Shown: piece after piece, positions 7,614 to 17,378 of the stretch | Numbering within the stretch: the stretch's first letter is position 1 | How the letters are laid out: the number at the start of each line of letters is the position of its first letter | Source of the DNA: Hyphomicrobiales bacterium | GTDB lineage: Bacteria > Pseudomonadota > Alphaproteobacteria > Rhizobiales > Beijerinckiaceae | Assembly (NCBI GenBank): GCA_025358745.1 | Contig: JANYIH010000327.1 | Coordinates: forward strand, 1 to 38,825 | Direction of reading: 5' to 3' | Length of the DNA stretch: 38,825 nucleotides | The notes under the pieces: generated by a model | Told to the model about the DNA's origin: nothing | Seen by the model: the letters and a program-made list of their open reading frames with translations, nothing else | Databases searched by the model: none | Made by a program: the position numbers and the translations under genes

Positions 7614-10600
7614 TTACGGCGACAATTGTTGGTCGAGTTGCGACTGAATCGAATTCGCCTGTTCGGCGCGTCCGAGCCGTTGCAAGCTCCAGGCGCGCAT
7701 CTGTAGCAGATCGCGGCTTTCCGGCGCGAAAGCGGCGCGTCGGTCGAGCCAGTGCAACGCTTCGAGATAGCGATCGCCGTTGTAGGCGTCCCAGGCGCGG
7801 CGCGCGAGCAGTTGCACGCCGACCTCGTTGCGCTGCTTCTCGTTGAGGTCGGCGGAAGCGGCTATGCGCCCGGCCGCCATGCCCTCCCCCGCCGCCAGCA
7901 GCGCCAGCGAACGCCCGTATGCCGCTTCCTGCCGGCCCCGCCCGGTCGCCGTTTGCAGCGCCGCCTCGAAGGCGCGCGCGGCCTCCATCGGCCGGCTCTG
8001 GTTGAGGAGCCTCCAGCCGGCCGCTGTCTGCGACCCGCCGCCGACGCCCTCGGGGGCCGCACGCACGGAGCCTTCGGACAAAGTGGCGCGAAACCGTTTG
8101 ATCGGCGCCGCGTCGCTCTCAAACGCGGCGCGGCGTTCGCGCGTGGAGCCGCGCCGGCCGCCGAGTTCGGCGATTCTGGCGTAGGTCTCGCGGTAGGTTT
8201 GTACGATGCGCGCGTAATTCTGGCGATCGCCGAGCTTGCGATAGGCGAAAGCGAGGCCCAGCGCGCCGTTCTCGGTCGGCTCGAACGAAAGCGCTTTCTC
8301 GAACCAGGCGACAGCGGCGGGATATTGACGGGCGTTGTAGGAATACCAGCCGAGCGCCTGCGCGCCATTGCCGGACTTGGCGGCGAGGACGGTCTGCGCG
8401 TAGCGACGCATGCCATTCTCGTCGGGCGGGGCCGGCGGGCTGCGGGTCAGCCGGTCGGCGACGATTTCGAGATAGAGACCGCGCAGGGCCTCGTCGCGGC
8501 TCGCGCCGCGATAGGCGAGCGCCTCGGCCTCGTCGTCGCGCTTCAGGTTGCGCAGCGCGATGATGAGGCCCTCCGTCGTCTTGGGATCTTCCTCCGCAGA
8601 CTTCGACCAATTGCGCGCCGCCTGGAACCAGGCGGCGGCGGCGACCCAATCCTTGCGAGAGATGCGCTGCCAGGCGAGCGCCTGCGCGCCCGCAAAAGAG
8701 CGCGCCTCGGCGAAGGCCTTGCCGGCGCGCGCCAGCGTCTGCGTGGGCACGTCTTCGCCGTTGGCGGCGGCGACCGCGAGCGTCTGCGCCGCCGCTTCCA
8801 GGTAGAGCGGCTTGAGCGCGGCGCTGCGCTCGCTCCATTCGCCGGTGAAGCGCATGAAATCGTCAAACCGCTGCTCGCCCTGCAAGGCGCGGGCGTAGCC
8901 TTCGAGCGCCTTGGGATCGGGATCGGAGCCGACCGGCGCCCATTCGATCGCCTTGCGGAACCACGCTTCGGCGCCCGGATATTCCTGGCGGCCATAGGCG
9001 AGCCATCCCAGCGACAACGCGCCTACCGTGGAATGGGCCTTGCTGACGCCGGCGGCGATCTCCTGAATCCGCGCAAGGGCCGCCGGCGAAGTTGGATCGA
9101 GCGCCTTGACGCTGTCGAGCCCGATGTCCGCGCCGACGTCGTCGAGCTCCGGCATTCGCGTGCGCCAGGTCGAGACCACGTTCAGCGCCTCGTCGTATTG
9201 CTTCAGGTTTCGCAGTGAGTCGGCAAGGCCGCGCACGACTTCGAAGCTCATCTTGCCGTCGGCCGGGCGCCAATCGACCGCGGAGCGGAACCAGCGCGCG
9301 GAGCCGACATAGTCCTTCGCCTTGTAGGCGCGCCAACCGAGCGCCTCGGCCCCGATGGGCGAGCGGCCATCCTCGATCAGCTTGGCGAAGCGGGCCAGGC
9401 GGTCGGGCTGAATATGATCCGAGTCGGGCGCGGCCAGTTGGGCGGCGGCCATGTCGATCAGCAGGCCGCGCAACGGCGGCCAGCGGTCCAGCCAACGCAG
9501 GGCGAGCGCCTCGGCCTGTTCGTAGCGCGACAGCGCGAACAGCGCTCGCACGTAGCCCTCGACGGTCTTGGCGAGGCCGACCTCGGTGTTGACGTAGGAC
9601 TCCAGGCTGTGACCGATCAACAGCGACGAATTGGGATAGGCGCGCGGCGTGCGGCGGTAATCCTCCAAGCGCAGCGCGAGCTGTGCCAGGATCGGTTGAT
9701 AGTCGTCGACCGGCGTTGCGAGCTTCTGATTGGCGTCGGGCGATTGGGTCGGCCACCAATCGAGCGCCAGCTGGAACCAGTGCGCCGCGCTCTCGTTCTC
9801 GTGCCGCGCGAAACGGTACCAACCCAGCGCCTGCGCGCCCAGCGCGGAATGGATCGAGGTGAAGACCGTCTCGAAGATGGCCACACGCGTCTCCGGGATC
9901 GGCTCGGGCGGATTGTCGCGCGATAGCTCTTCGACGGCGACGTCGATGTAGAGCTTCTTCATCGCCGGCGTCCGCTCGATCCAGGGATAGGCGATGCCTT
10001 CCGCGCGCGTCAGGCGCCCCGTCGCGCGCAGAGACAGCGCATAGCCTTCGTTGAGATGGGCGTCGCCGCGCTTGTCCGGGCTCCATTCCGCGGCGCGCTC
10101 GAACCACTGCCCGCCATAGCCGTAGCCGGCCTGCATATAGCGCCGCCAGCCGAGCGCCTGCGCGCCTTTCGCCGAGCGATCGGCCGCGACGATTCCGGCG
10201 AAACGGCCGGTGCGCATTTCGTTCATCGCCACGCGCGGCCATTGCCGCGTCAATTCCTCGATGCCGATGTTGATGTAGAGTTCGCGCGCCTCTTTCGAAC
10301 GATCGGCCCAGGTGAAGGCGGCGTCCTCGGCTTCGTTGAACATGCCCACCGCGCGCAGGCCCTGCGCGTAGCCGGAATAGAGCTTGTCGTCGCCGCGCCC
10401 GCCTTCCGACCATTCAATCGCCCTGCGGAACCAACTAACCGAATAGCCGCAATTGCCGTCCTGGAGGCGCCGCCAACCGAGCGCGGAGGCGCCGGCGGAA
10501 ATCTTGTCCGAGGTCACGATCTGCGCGAAACGGTCGAGCCGCAGCGGCGACAATTTCGGCGACAGTTTCGCATCGAGCAGTTGATCGGAGAAGGAGGCGA

Positions 10601-13600
10601 CATAGGCGGCGCGAATTTCGCGCGATTCCGCCCGGTGATCCCAGGCGAAATCCTCCGCTTCGACCAACCGGCCGGCCGCGCGCAGCGACAGCGCGTAGCC
10701 CTCGTCGATCTTGGCGTCTCCCTTGCCCGCCGGCGACCAGTGGATCGCCTTCTCGAACCAGGCAATGGCGTCCGCGAAGCTCTTGCTGCGATAGGCGCGC
10801 CAGCCCAGCGCCCCGGCGGCCGGCGGCGAATGGCGCGCTTGGGCGACGGCGGCGAAGCGCGCGATCCGCTCGTCAGTGAGGTCGGCTTTGTCGGCGGAAA
10901 GTTCCTGCGTGAAAATTTCAAGGTAAAGGCCGCCAAGCGTCGTGCTGCCATCGCGCCAGATATAGGCGACGTCCTCGGCGCGGCCGAGTTCGCCGCTGGC
11001 GCGCAAAGCCTGCACATAGCCTTCCACCAGCTTGGCGCGATCGGCGTCCTGTGGCCCCTGCGGCGCGAGCGCGTCGAAGCCGCTCCAGTCGATGGCGGTC
11101 TCGAACCAGCGGCGCGCCTGTCCCCAGTCGCTGCGCATCAACGAACCCCAGCCGAGCGCCTGCGCGCCGACGACGCTGCGTTCCTCGCCGACCGCCTGCT
11201 CGAATTGCGCCCGCGCCTCGGGCTTCACGTCGCGCAACGGCTTGTCGGAGGTCAGCCACGCGATCATTCCGCCGAAATAGACGTCGTGCAAGGCCGGCGA
11301 AACCGCGCGCTCCGCATAGCCGAACGTCGCCAGCTCCTCGAACTTCTCCAAGCCGCGCAGCGACAGGGCGACGCCCTCTTTGGCCTTGGGCGCGACCGTG
11401 TCCGCGCCCCATTTCGCCGCGTTGCGGAACCACAGCAGCGCGTGCGCGTAATCGTGCACGTCATAGGCGATCCAGGCGAGCGACATCGCTCCGTCCGCCG
11501 ACTTCGCGCCATTCATGGTCTTTTCGATCTCGGCGAATTGGGCGGCGGTGACGTTGTCCGCCTTGCCGGTGGCGCGCAGCCATTGCAGTTCGCTCTGGAC
11601 ATAGACCAGATTGAGCTCGACCGACGCGCCGCGCCATTTCTGCGCCACCTCCTTGGCCGCCTCGAACTTCTTGGCGCCTTGCAAGGCCGCGACATAGCCG
11701 GCGACGAGGCTCGGCGGCGGCGCCTCGCCCTTCGACCAGGCGAGCGCCTTCTGGAACCAATCGCCGGCGTTCTCGAAGGCGTTGAGCCGATATTGCCGCC
11801 ACGCCATCGCGGCCGCGCCGACAGATGATTGATCGGCCTCGATCGCGTCAAGGAAGCGCTGCAAACGCTCCGGCGCGATCGCCGGTCCGTCACGTCGATC
11901 CAGTTCGGTGGCGGCCATGTCGAGATAGAGCGCGCGCAACCCCGGCCAGCGGTCGCGCCAGGCGGAGGCGATCGCCTCCGCCTCCTCCAGCCGGCCGAGC
12001 GCGCGCAAGGTCTGCACATAGCCTTCCTGCGTCTTGGCGAAGCCCTGCTCGGTGTTGACGTAGTCTTCGCTGCTCTTGCCGATCAACGAGGAGGAGTTGG
12101 GGTACGCGCGCGGCGTGCGGCGGTAGTCCTTATGTTCCAGCGCCAGCCGGGCCAGGATCGGTTTGTAGTCGTCGACCGGCGCCGACAGGCGCTTGGAGTG
12201 GTCGGCTTTCTGAGGCGGCCACCAGTCGATGGCTTGTCTGAACCAGCGCGCGGCTTCGTCGAGTTCGCCGCGCTCAAGGCGGTACCAACCGAGCGCCTGC
12301 GCGCCGAGCGGCGACTTGATCGGCTCGATCGTGGCGACAAACGCCCTCAGTCGCGCTTCGTCGATCGGCTCGGGCGGATTGTCGCGCGAAAGCTCCTCGA
12401 CCAGCACATCGATATAGAGCTTCTTCATCAGCGGAACGGCGCTTATCCAGGGGAAAGCCAGCGCTTCCGCGCGCGCCAGCCGGCCGGAGGCGCGCAGGGT
12501 CAGGCCAAAACCTTCGTCGGTCTTGGCGTCGCGCTTGTCACCTTCGTTCCAGTCGGTGGCGAGGCGGAACCAGTCGCCGCCATAGCCGCAGCCCGCCTGC
12601 CGGTAGCGCCACCACGCGATGGCGCGCGCGCCCTTGACATGGCGCTCCGACAACACCCGCTCGGACAGCCGACGCACGCGCGGCTCGCTCATCGCGATCG
12701 GCGGCGCCTCGCTGGTCAGTTCCTCGATGCCGATGTCGACGAACAGGCTGCGCATCTCAGGATCGCGCTCGCCCCAGCGATAAGCGAGATCCTCGGCCTG
12801 GACGAAGGCGCCGACCTTTCGCAGCGCCAGCGCGAGACCGCGCGCGGTCTGCGCCTCCTCGGTCGAGTTCGCGCTCCAGGCGGCCGCCTTGCGGAACCAG
12901 GGCGCGGCATAGACGCAATTGTCTTGCGCGAGACGCCGCCAACCCAGCGCCTGCGCGCCGACAGAGGAGCGGGAGTCGGCGACGACGGCGACGAAGCGGT
13001 CGACCCGCGCGGGCGGCAGATCTGTTTTGTCGTCGGCAAGCTCGGCGACCACGACGGAGATATAGGCCGCGCGCATGTCGGCGTCGGCGACGAGTCCGTA
13101 GGCGAAATTCTCGGTGTCGAGCAGCCGGCCGGCGGCCCGCAGCGACAGAGCGTAGCCTTCGGCGAGTTTGGCCGGCGGAGGGCCTTCCGGGGCAAAGGCG
13201 AGCGCGCGCTCGAACCAGAGGATCGCGTCGTGGGGCGCCTTGGCGCGATAGAACCGCCACGCAAGCGCCCCCGCCCCCTCGGACGAGCGCTGGCTTTGCG
13301 CGAAGGCGGCGAAGCGGGCGAGCCGTTGCGGCGGCAGGAGGGTGGAGTCTTCGGCGAGGGCTTGCGTGAAAATTTGCAAGTAGAGGCCAGCGAGCGCCGG
13401 ACTTGCGTCGCGCCACGCATGGGCGATGTTTTCGGCGCGGGCCGAGTCTCCGGCTCCGCGCAGAGCCTGAACCAAGCCTTCCACCAGTTTGACGCGGTCC
13501 GGCTCCGGCTTCACCGGAACGACGAGGGGATCGAACCCGCTCCAGGCAACCGCGTTGTCGAACCAGCGGCGCGACGCGGGCCATTCGCTGCGCAGCGCCG

Positions 13601-16600
13601 CGCCCCAGCCGAGCGCCTGGGCGGCAAGCGCGCTTTTATCGGCGAGCGCGGCTTGTTCGAAATGCGCCCGGGCCTCCGGCGCGACGTCGCGCAGCGGTTT
13701 GTCTGATGTCAGCCACGCGATCATGCCGCCGTAATAGACGTCGCGGATCGCGGTTGAGGCGCCTCGCTCGGCGAAGCCGAATTCGGCGAGATCGGCGAAA
13801 CGTTCGAGCGCGCGCAGCGACAGCGCGACGCCCTCCTTGGACTTGGCCGCGTCGCCGCCCCACTCCACCGCATGGCGGAACCAGGTCAGCGCGCGCTCGT
13901 AGTCCTTGGTCTCATAAGCGAGCCAGCCCAGCGACAACGCGCCTTCGCCGGAGCGGGATTTCTCGATCTCGCCTTCGATTTCGGCGTATTTGGCCGCGCT
14001 CGCGGCGTCGGCGCCGCCGGAAGCGCGCAGGCTCGCCAATTCGCTCCTGAGATAGATGAGGTCGAAACGCGCCGAGACGCCGCGCCAGCGCGCAGCGAAC
14101 TTGTCGGCCTCGGCGAACTTCCTGGCGCCCTGCAAGGCGGCGACGTAGCCCTCGACCAACCCGGCGTCGGGCGGTTCCGACGGCGCCCAGTTCAGCGCCT
14201 TCTCGAACCAGTCCGCCGCGCGCTCGGGCGATTTCTCGCGCAACAGGCGCCAAGCCATCGCCACAGCGGCGGGCGCGGAGCGCGCATCCTCAATCGCGGC
14301 GGCGTAGCGACGCAACCGCTCGGGCGAAATCTCCGGCCCGTCGGCGCGCGCGAGCTGGTCGGCGGCGATGTAGACATAGAGCTGACGCAGCGACGGCCAG
14401 CGGTCGCGCCAGGCCCAGGCGATAGCCTCGGCCTCCTCGACGCGGCCAAGCGCGCGCAGCGTCTGCGCATAGCCTTCCTGCGTCTTGGCGAGGCCTTCCT
14501 CGGTGTTGACGTAAGATTCCGTGCTCTTGCCGATCAGCGACGAGGAATTGGGAAAAGCGCGCGGCGTGCGACGATATTCCTCGATGTTGAGCGCGAGCCT
14601 GGCGAGGATCGGCTGGTAATCTTCGACCGGCGCCGACAGGCGCTTCGACAGGTCGAGCCGTTGCGGCGGCCACCAGTCGATGGCGTTCTTGAACCAGCGC
14701 GCGGCCTCGTCGAGTTCGTTGCGTTCAAGCCGGTACCAACCGAGCGCCTGCGCGCCGAGCGGCGACTTGACCGGCTCGATCATTCCGACGAAAACCTTCA
14801 ACCGCGCTTCGTCAATCGGCTCGGGCGGGTTGTCGCGCGAAACCGCTTCGACCATCACGTCGATATAGAGCTTTTTCATCAGGGCGACGGTGTCGGCCCA
14901 CGGCCGCGCGAGGCTCGCCGCCTCAGTCAACCGCCCCGTCGCGCGAAGCGTCAGGCCAAAGCCTTCGTCGGTCTTGGCGTCGCGCTTGTCCGCGTCGCTC
15001 CATTCGATCGCCTGTCGCAGCCATTGCCCGCCATAGCCGCAGGCGGCCTGGCGGTAGCGCCACCAACCGAGCGCGCGCGCGCCGGCGAGATCGCGATTCG
15101 ACAACACCTGGTCGGACAGCCTGCGCACGCGCGCTTCGCTGATCGCGATCACCGGCGCTTCGCTCGTCAGTTGTTCGACGCCGACGGCGACATAGAGTTT
15201 GCGCAATTCGGGGTCGCGGTCGCGCCAGGCATAGGCGAGGTCTTCGGCCTGCGCGAAGGCGCCGGCCGCCTTCAACGACAAAGCGAGGCCGCGCGCGAAG
15301 TCGGCGCTATCGCCGCCGGCGGCGCTCCAGGCGGTCGCCTTGCGGAACCACGGCGCGGCGTAGGCGCAGTTGCCCGCTTTGAGCCGATACCAACCAAGCG
15401 CCTGCGCGCCGACGGCGGAACGGTCCGCGCCGACAAGACCGATGAAGCGATTGAGCCGCCCGCCCGACAGCGCCGCCTTGTCGGCCGAGAGCTGAGCGAC
15501 GACGGCGGAGACATAGATCGTCCGCATGTCGGAGGAATCTTTGGCGAAGGTCCAGGCGACCTCTTCCGCCTCGGCAAGCTGGCCCGTCTGTTTGAGCGAA
15601 AGAGCAAGCCCCTGATTGGCCCCGAGATCGCCGCGACCCTGCTGGCTCCAGGCGATCGCGTCGCGGAACCAGCCGATCGCATCGGCGTAGTCGTTCGAGC
15701 GAAATTGGAGCCAGCCGAGCGAGGCGGCGCCGGCGACCAATTGTTGGGCGCGCGCGATATCGGCGAAATGGGCGAGTTGATCAGGCGCCAGCGCGCCAAC
15801 CAAGGGCGCGGCCTCGATGGCGCCGCTCATCAGGTTGACGAATACGGTCTGCAACGCCGCGCCGCCTTCGCGCCAGCGGTCTGCCAGCTTCGTCGCTTCG
15901 TCCATCCGATTGGCGCGCGCGAGCGCGCGGCCATAGCCCTCGATTACGCTGGCGACTTCCGCGTCGACCTGCGGCTCCCTGGGACCAGCGCTCGCATCGA
16001 CCCCCTTCCAGACCAGCGTCGACTTGAACCATAGAGCGGCGTCGTCCCACTCGCCGTTGTTGTAGCGATACCAGCCGATCGCCTGCGCGCCGACAATGCT
16101 GCGGTCGGTTTCGACAATGGCGACAAAGTCGGCCAGCGCCTTCTCCGACACGCCGGGCGGCGGTGAGGCGCGGGTCAGCAAAGAGGCGCTGGCCCCGATG
16201 TAGGTTTCGCGCATCGTCTTGGAGGCGTCGCGCCAGAGATAGGCGAGAGCCACCGCATCCTCAACGCGACCGAGCTTCAGAAGCGACAGCGCGCGGCCTT
16301 CCGCCAGATTGACGGCGCTCGCATCCGCGCCCAAGGGTGCGCCGAGCGAGGGAAGCGAAAACCAATGCTCGGCCTTGTCGAATTGATCGCGGTTATATTC
16401 AAACCATCCCGCCAGTCCGAGATCGGCGCGAGCCTTCGAGCGCGCGGCTTCGGCGAAGAAATCGGCGAGCGCTTCGGGCGCGATGGTCTCCTTGCTCTTG
16501 CCCTCGTTGACGGCGGCGATCCGCGCGCGCGTAAGATCGATCTTGGCGGCGTCGAATTCGGTCGCCCCGTCGGCGGATTTGGCCCCCATCGCGATCAGCG

Positions 16601-17378
16601 CGGCGGTCTGCGCGAAGCTGAAACGCGAGATCGACTTGCGAACCGTCGCCAGCCGCTCGTCGTGATCGGGACAGGTGGCGATGATGGCGTGGTAGATCTC
16701 GAACGCGCGCTTGGCCAGACCCACGTCGAGAAAAGCGTCGGCGACGCGCCAGTTGGCGTCCATATAGGCGCAATGCAGAATGGAGGGGTCGCCGTCGGCG
16801 ACGGCGAGCGCCTCGGCCGGCTTCTTCTCGTTGGACTTGCGGACCAGCGTCTCGATGTCCGACTTGCGGGCGATCTTGGTGAGGAGATCGCGCGAGGGTT
16901 TCCAACCCGGCTTCGAGCGCTCCTTCAGCGCGATGCCAGCGCGCAATTCCTCGAACCGGTCGGCGGCGAGCAGATCCCAGAACGGCTGCTCGTCCGCGCC
17001 CGCGCCGGCGGTCGAATAGATGTTGGTCGGCGGCGTCCAGTTCGGATGCAGCGCCTTCAACCGTTTGATCTCGGCGTTGGCGCGGACGAAGTTGTGCAGC
17101 GAGGCGTAATAACGCAGCGCGCTCTCGTCGACCGCCGTTTCACTGGCGGACACGGCGAACAGTGTGCCGAACAGGGGCGCCTGATAGATATGCGGATAGG
17201 GCGCGTCGACCGGCGGGCCGCCATTGGGGCCCGGCGTCGGCAGCAGCCCCGCGTCGCCGCTGGTGACGAATTCGATGGCTGGGGTTTCGGTCGCGGCGCT
17301 GGGCTTCTGCGCACGCGCGGGGGCCGCGCCAAGCGACGCCGCCAATACACACGCAGTAACGACACGCCACTTTAACAT
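7614..17378 (-). CDS. bcsK: Giant periplasmic TPR-repeat protein of the cellulose operon (BcsK-like)
   Basis: This 3254-residue protein begins with a signal peptide (MLKWRVVTACVLAASLGAAPARA). After an N-terminal region of about 300 residues come about 24 units of 105-120 residues. Each has the pattern GAQALGWYR...AAxWFxxAxxW...EGxALSLRAxGR...LYxxxxxEL, equivalent to two or three TPR-like helical hairpins. Residues 538-2992 form three successive seven-unit super-repeats. The C-terminus is two or three ordinary TPRs ending LDQQLSP, with no BcsC outer-membrane barrel. The ATG overlaps the bcsZ stop as ATGTTAA. BcsK of rhizobial operons is a TPR protein thought to replace BcsC's solenoid; this one is far larger than I would expect. 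Partner and exact role are inferred. Confidence 0.75.
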   Translation of the reverse strand: MLKWRVVTACVLAASLGAAPARAQKPSAATETPAIEFVTSGDAGLLPTPGPNGGPPVDAPYPHIYQAPLFGTLFAVSASETAVDESALRYYASLHNFVRANAEIKRLKALHPNWTPPTNIYSTAGAGADEQPFWDLLAADRFEELRAGIALKERSKPGWKPSRDLLTKIARKSDIETLVRKSNEKKPAEALAVADGDPSILHCAYMDANWRVADAFLDVGLAKRAFEIYHAIIATCPDHDERLATVRKSISRFSFAQTAALIAMGAKSADGATEFDAAKIDLTRARIAAVNEGKSKETIAPEALADFFAEAARSKARADLGLAGWFEYNRDQFDKAEHWFSLPSLGAPLGADASAVNLAEGRALSLLKLGRVEDAVALAYLWRDASKTMRETYIGASASLLTRASPPPGVSEKALADFVAIVETDRSIVGAQAIGWYRYNNGEWDDAALWFKSTLVWKGVDASAGPREPQVDAEVASVIEGYGRALARANRMDEATKLADRWREGGAALQTVFVNLMSGAIEAAPLVGALAPDQLAHFADIARAQQLVAGAASLGWLQFRSNDYADAIGWFRDAIAWSQQGRGDLGANQGLALSLKQTGQLAEAEEVAWTFAKDSSDMRTIYVSAVVAQLSADKAALSGGRLNRFIGLVGADRSAVGAQALGWYRLKAGNCAYAAPWFRKATAWSAAGGDSADFARGLALSLKAAGAFAQAEDLAYAWRDRDPELRKLYVAVGVEQLTSEAPVIAISEARVRRLSDQVLSNRDLAGARALGWWRYRQAACGYGGQWLRQAIEWSDADKRDAKTDEGFGLTLRATGRLTEAASLARPWADTVALMKKLYIDVMVEAVSRDNPPEPIDEARLKVFVGMIEPVKSPLGAQALGWYRLERNELDEAARWFKNAIDWWPPQRLDLSKRLSAPVEDYQPILARLALNIEEYRRTPRAFPNSSSLIGKSTESYVNTEEGLAKTQEGYAQTLRALGRVEEAEAIAWAWRDRWPSLRQLYVYIAADQLARADGPEISPERLRRYAAAIEDARSAPAAVAMAWRLLREKSPERAADWFEKALNWAPSEPPDAGLVEGYVAALQGARKFAEADKFAARWRGVSARFDLIYLRSELASLRASGGADAASAAKYAEIEGEIEKSRSGEGALSLGWLAYETKDYERALTWFRHAVEWGGDAAKSKEGVALSLRALERFADLAEFGFAERGASTAIRDVYYGGMIAWLTSDKPLRDVAPEARAHFEQAALADKSALAAQALGWGAALRSEWPASRRWFDNAVAWSGFDPLVVPVKPEPDRVKLVEGLVQALRGAGDSARAENIAHAWRDASPALAGLYLQIFTQALAEDSTLLPPQRLARFAAFAQSQRSSEGAGALAWRFYRAKAPHDAILWFERALAFAPEGPPPAKLAEGYALSLRAAGRLLDTENFAYGLVADADMRAAYISVVVAELADDKTDLPPARVDRFVAVVADSRSSVGAQALGWRRLAQDNCVYAAPWFRKAAAWSANSTEEAQTARGLALALRKVGAFVQAEDLAYRWGERDPEMRSLFVDIGIEELTSEAPPIAMSEPRVRRLSERVLSERHVKGARAIAWWRYRQAGCGYGGDWFRLATDWNEGDKRDAKTDEGFGLTLRASGRLARAEALAFPWISAVPLMKKLYIDVLVEELSRDNPPEPIDEARLRAFVATIEPIKSPLGAQALGWYRLERGELDEAARWFRQAIDWWPPQKADHSKRLSAPVDDYKPILARLALEHKDYRRTPRAYPNSSSLIGKSSEDYVNTEQGFAKTQEGYVQTLRALGRLEEAEAIASAWRDRWPGLRALYLDMAATELDRRDGPAIAPERLQRFLDAIEADQSSVGAAAMAWRQYRLNAFENAGDWFQKALAWSKGEAPPPSLVAGYVAALQGAKKFEAAKEVAQKWRGASVELNLVYVQSELQWLRATGKADNVTAAQFAEIEKTMNGAKSADGAMSLAWIAYDVHDYAHALLWFRNAAKWGADTVAPKAKEGVALSLRGLEKFEELATFGYAERAVSPALHDVYFGGMIAWLTSDKPLRDVKPEARAQFEQAVGEERSVVGAQALGWGSLMRSDWGQARRWFETAIDWSGFDALAPQGPQDADRAKLVEGYVQALRASGELGRAEDVAYIWRDGSTTLGGLYLEIFTQELSADKADLTDERIARFAAVAQARHSPPAAGALGWRAYRSKSFADAIAWFEKAIHWSPAGKGDAKIDEGYALSLRAAGRLVEAEDFAWDHRAESREIRAAYVASFSDQLLDAKLSPKLSPLRLDRFAQIVTSDKISAGASALGWRRLQDGNCGYSVSWFRRAIEWSEGGRGDDKLYSGYAQGLRAVGMFNEAEDAAFTWADRSKEARELYINIGIEELTRQWPRVAMNEMRTGRFAGIVAADRSAKGAQALGWRRYMQAGYGYGGQWFERAAEWSPDKRGDAHLNEGYALSLRATGRLTRAEGIAYPWIERTPAMKKLYIDVAVEELSRDNPPEPIPETRVAIFETVFTSIHSALGAQALGWYRFARHENESAAHWFQLALDWWPTQSPDANQKLATPVDDYQPILAQLALRLEDYRRTPRAYPNSSLLIGHSLESYVNTEVGLAKTVEGYVRALFALSRYEQAEALALRWLDRWPPLRGLLIDMAAAQLAAPDSDHIQPDRLARFAKLIEDGRSPIGAEALGWRAYKAKDYVGSARWFRSAVDWRPADGKMSFEVVRGLADSLRNLKQYDEALNVVSTWRTRMPELDDVGADIGLDSVKALDPTSPAALARIQEIAAGVSKAHSTVGALSLGWLAYGRQEYPGAEAWFRKAIEWAPVGSDPDPKALEGYARALQGEQRFDDFMRFTGEWSERSAALKPLYLEAAAQTLAVAAANGEDVPTQTLARAGKAFAEARSFAGAQALAWQRISRKDWVAAAAWFQAARNWSKSAEEDPKTTEGLIIALRNLKRDDEAEALAYRGASRDEALRGLYLEIVADRLTRSPPAPPDENGMRRYAQTVLAAKSGNGAQALGWYSYNARQYPAAVAWFEKALSFEPTENGALGLAFAYRKLGDRQNYARIVQTYRETYARIAELGGRRGSTRERRAAFESDAAPIKRFRATLSEGSVRAAPEGVGGGSQTAAGWRLLNQSRPMEAARAFEAALQTATGRGRQEAAYGRSLALLAAGEGMAAGRIAASADLNEKQRNEVGVQLLARRAWDAYNGDRYLEALHWLDRRAAFAPESRDLLQMRAWSLQRLGRAEQANSIQSQLDQQLSP
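8403..10856 (-). repeat. Super-repeat copy C within the bcsK-like gene
   Basis: This 2454-base stretch encodes residues 2175-2992. It keeps the seven-unit order (FAAVAQARHS, then SRDNPPEPIPETRV, then DWWPTQ) but its later units have drifted more from A and B. It is followed by one last unit (YAQTVLAAKS) and the C-terminal TPRs. Confidence 0.85.
10857..13313 (-). repeat. Super-repeat copy B within the bcsK-like gene
   Basis: This 2457-base stretch encodes residues 1356-2174, with the same seven units in the same order. It starts FAAFAQSQRS and contains SRDNPPEPIDEARL and DWWPPQ. It is one residue longer than copies A and C. By eye, units 4 and 5 are the most alike between A and B. Confidence 0.85.
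13314..15767 (-). repeat. Super-repeat copy A within the bcsK-like gene
   Basis: This 2454-base stretch encodes residues 538-1355: seven helical units starting FADIARAQQL. They include the paired marks SRDNPPEPIDEARL and DWWPPQ, and end before FAAFAQSQRS. The next copy begins at the exactly equivalent residue 818 residues later. Confidence 0.85.

Noticed and set aside
8403-15767. Repeats as a CRISPR array or insertion-sequence duplication
   Set aside because: The 2.46-kb periodicity is in-frame protein repetition with no spacers, terminal repeats or transposase.
7752-17375. Several long plus-strand frames (488, 590, 625, 720 and 336 codons) opposite the bcsK-like gene
   Set aside because: They are antisense images of the repeats: their texts repeat in the same rhythm (for example ERLRADRRLDRLD) and carry no ribosome binding sites or known domains.
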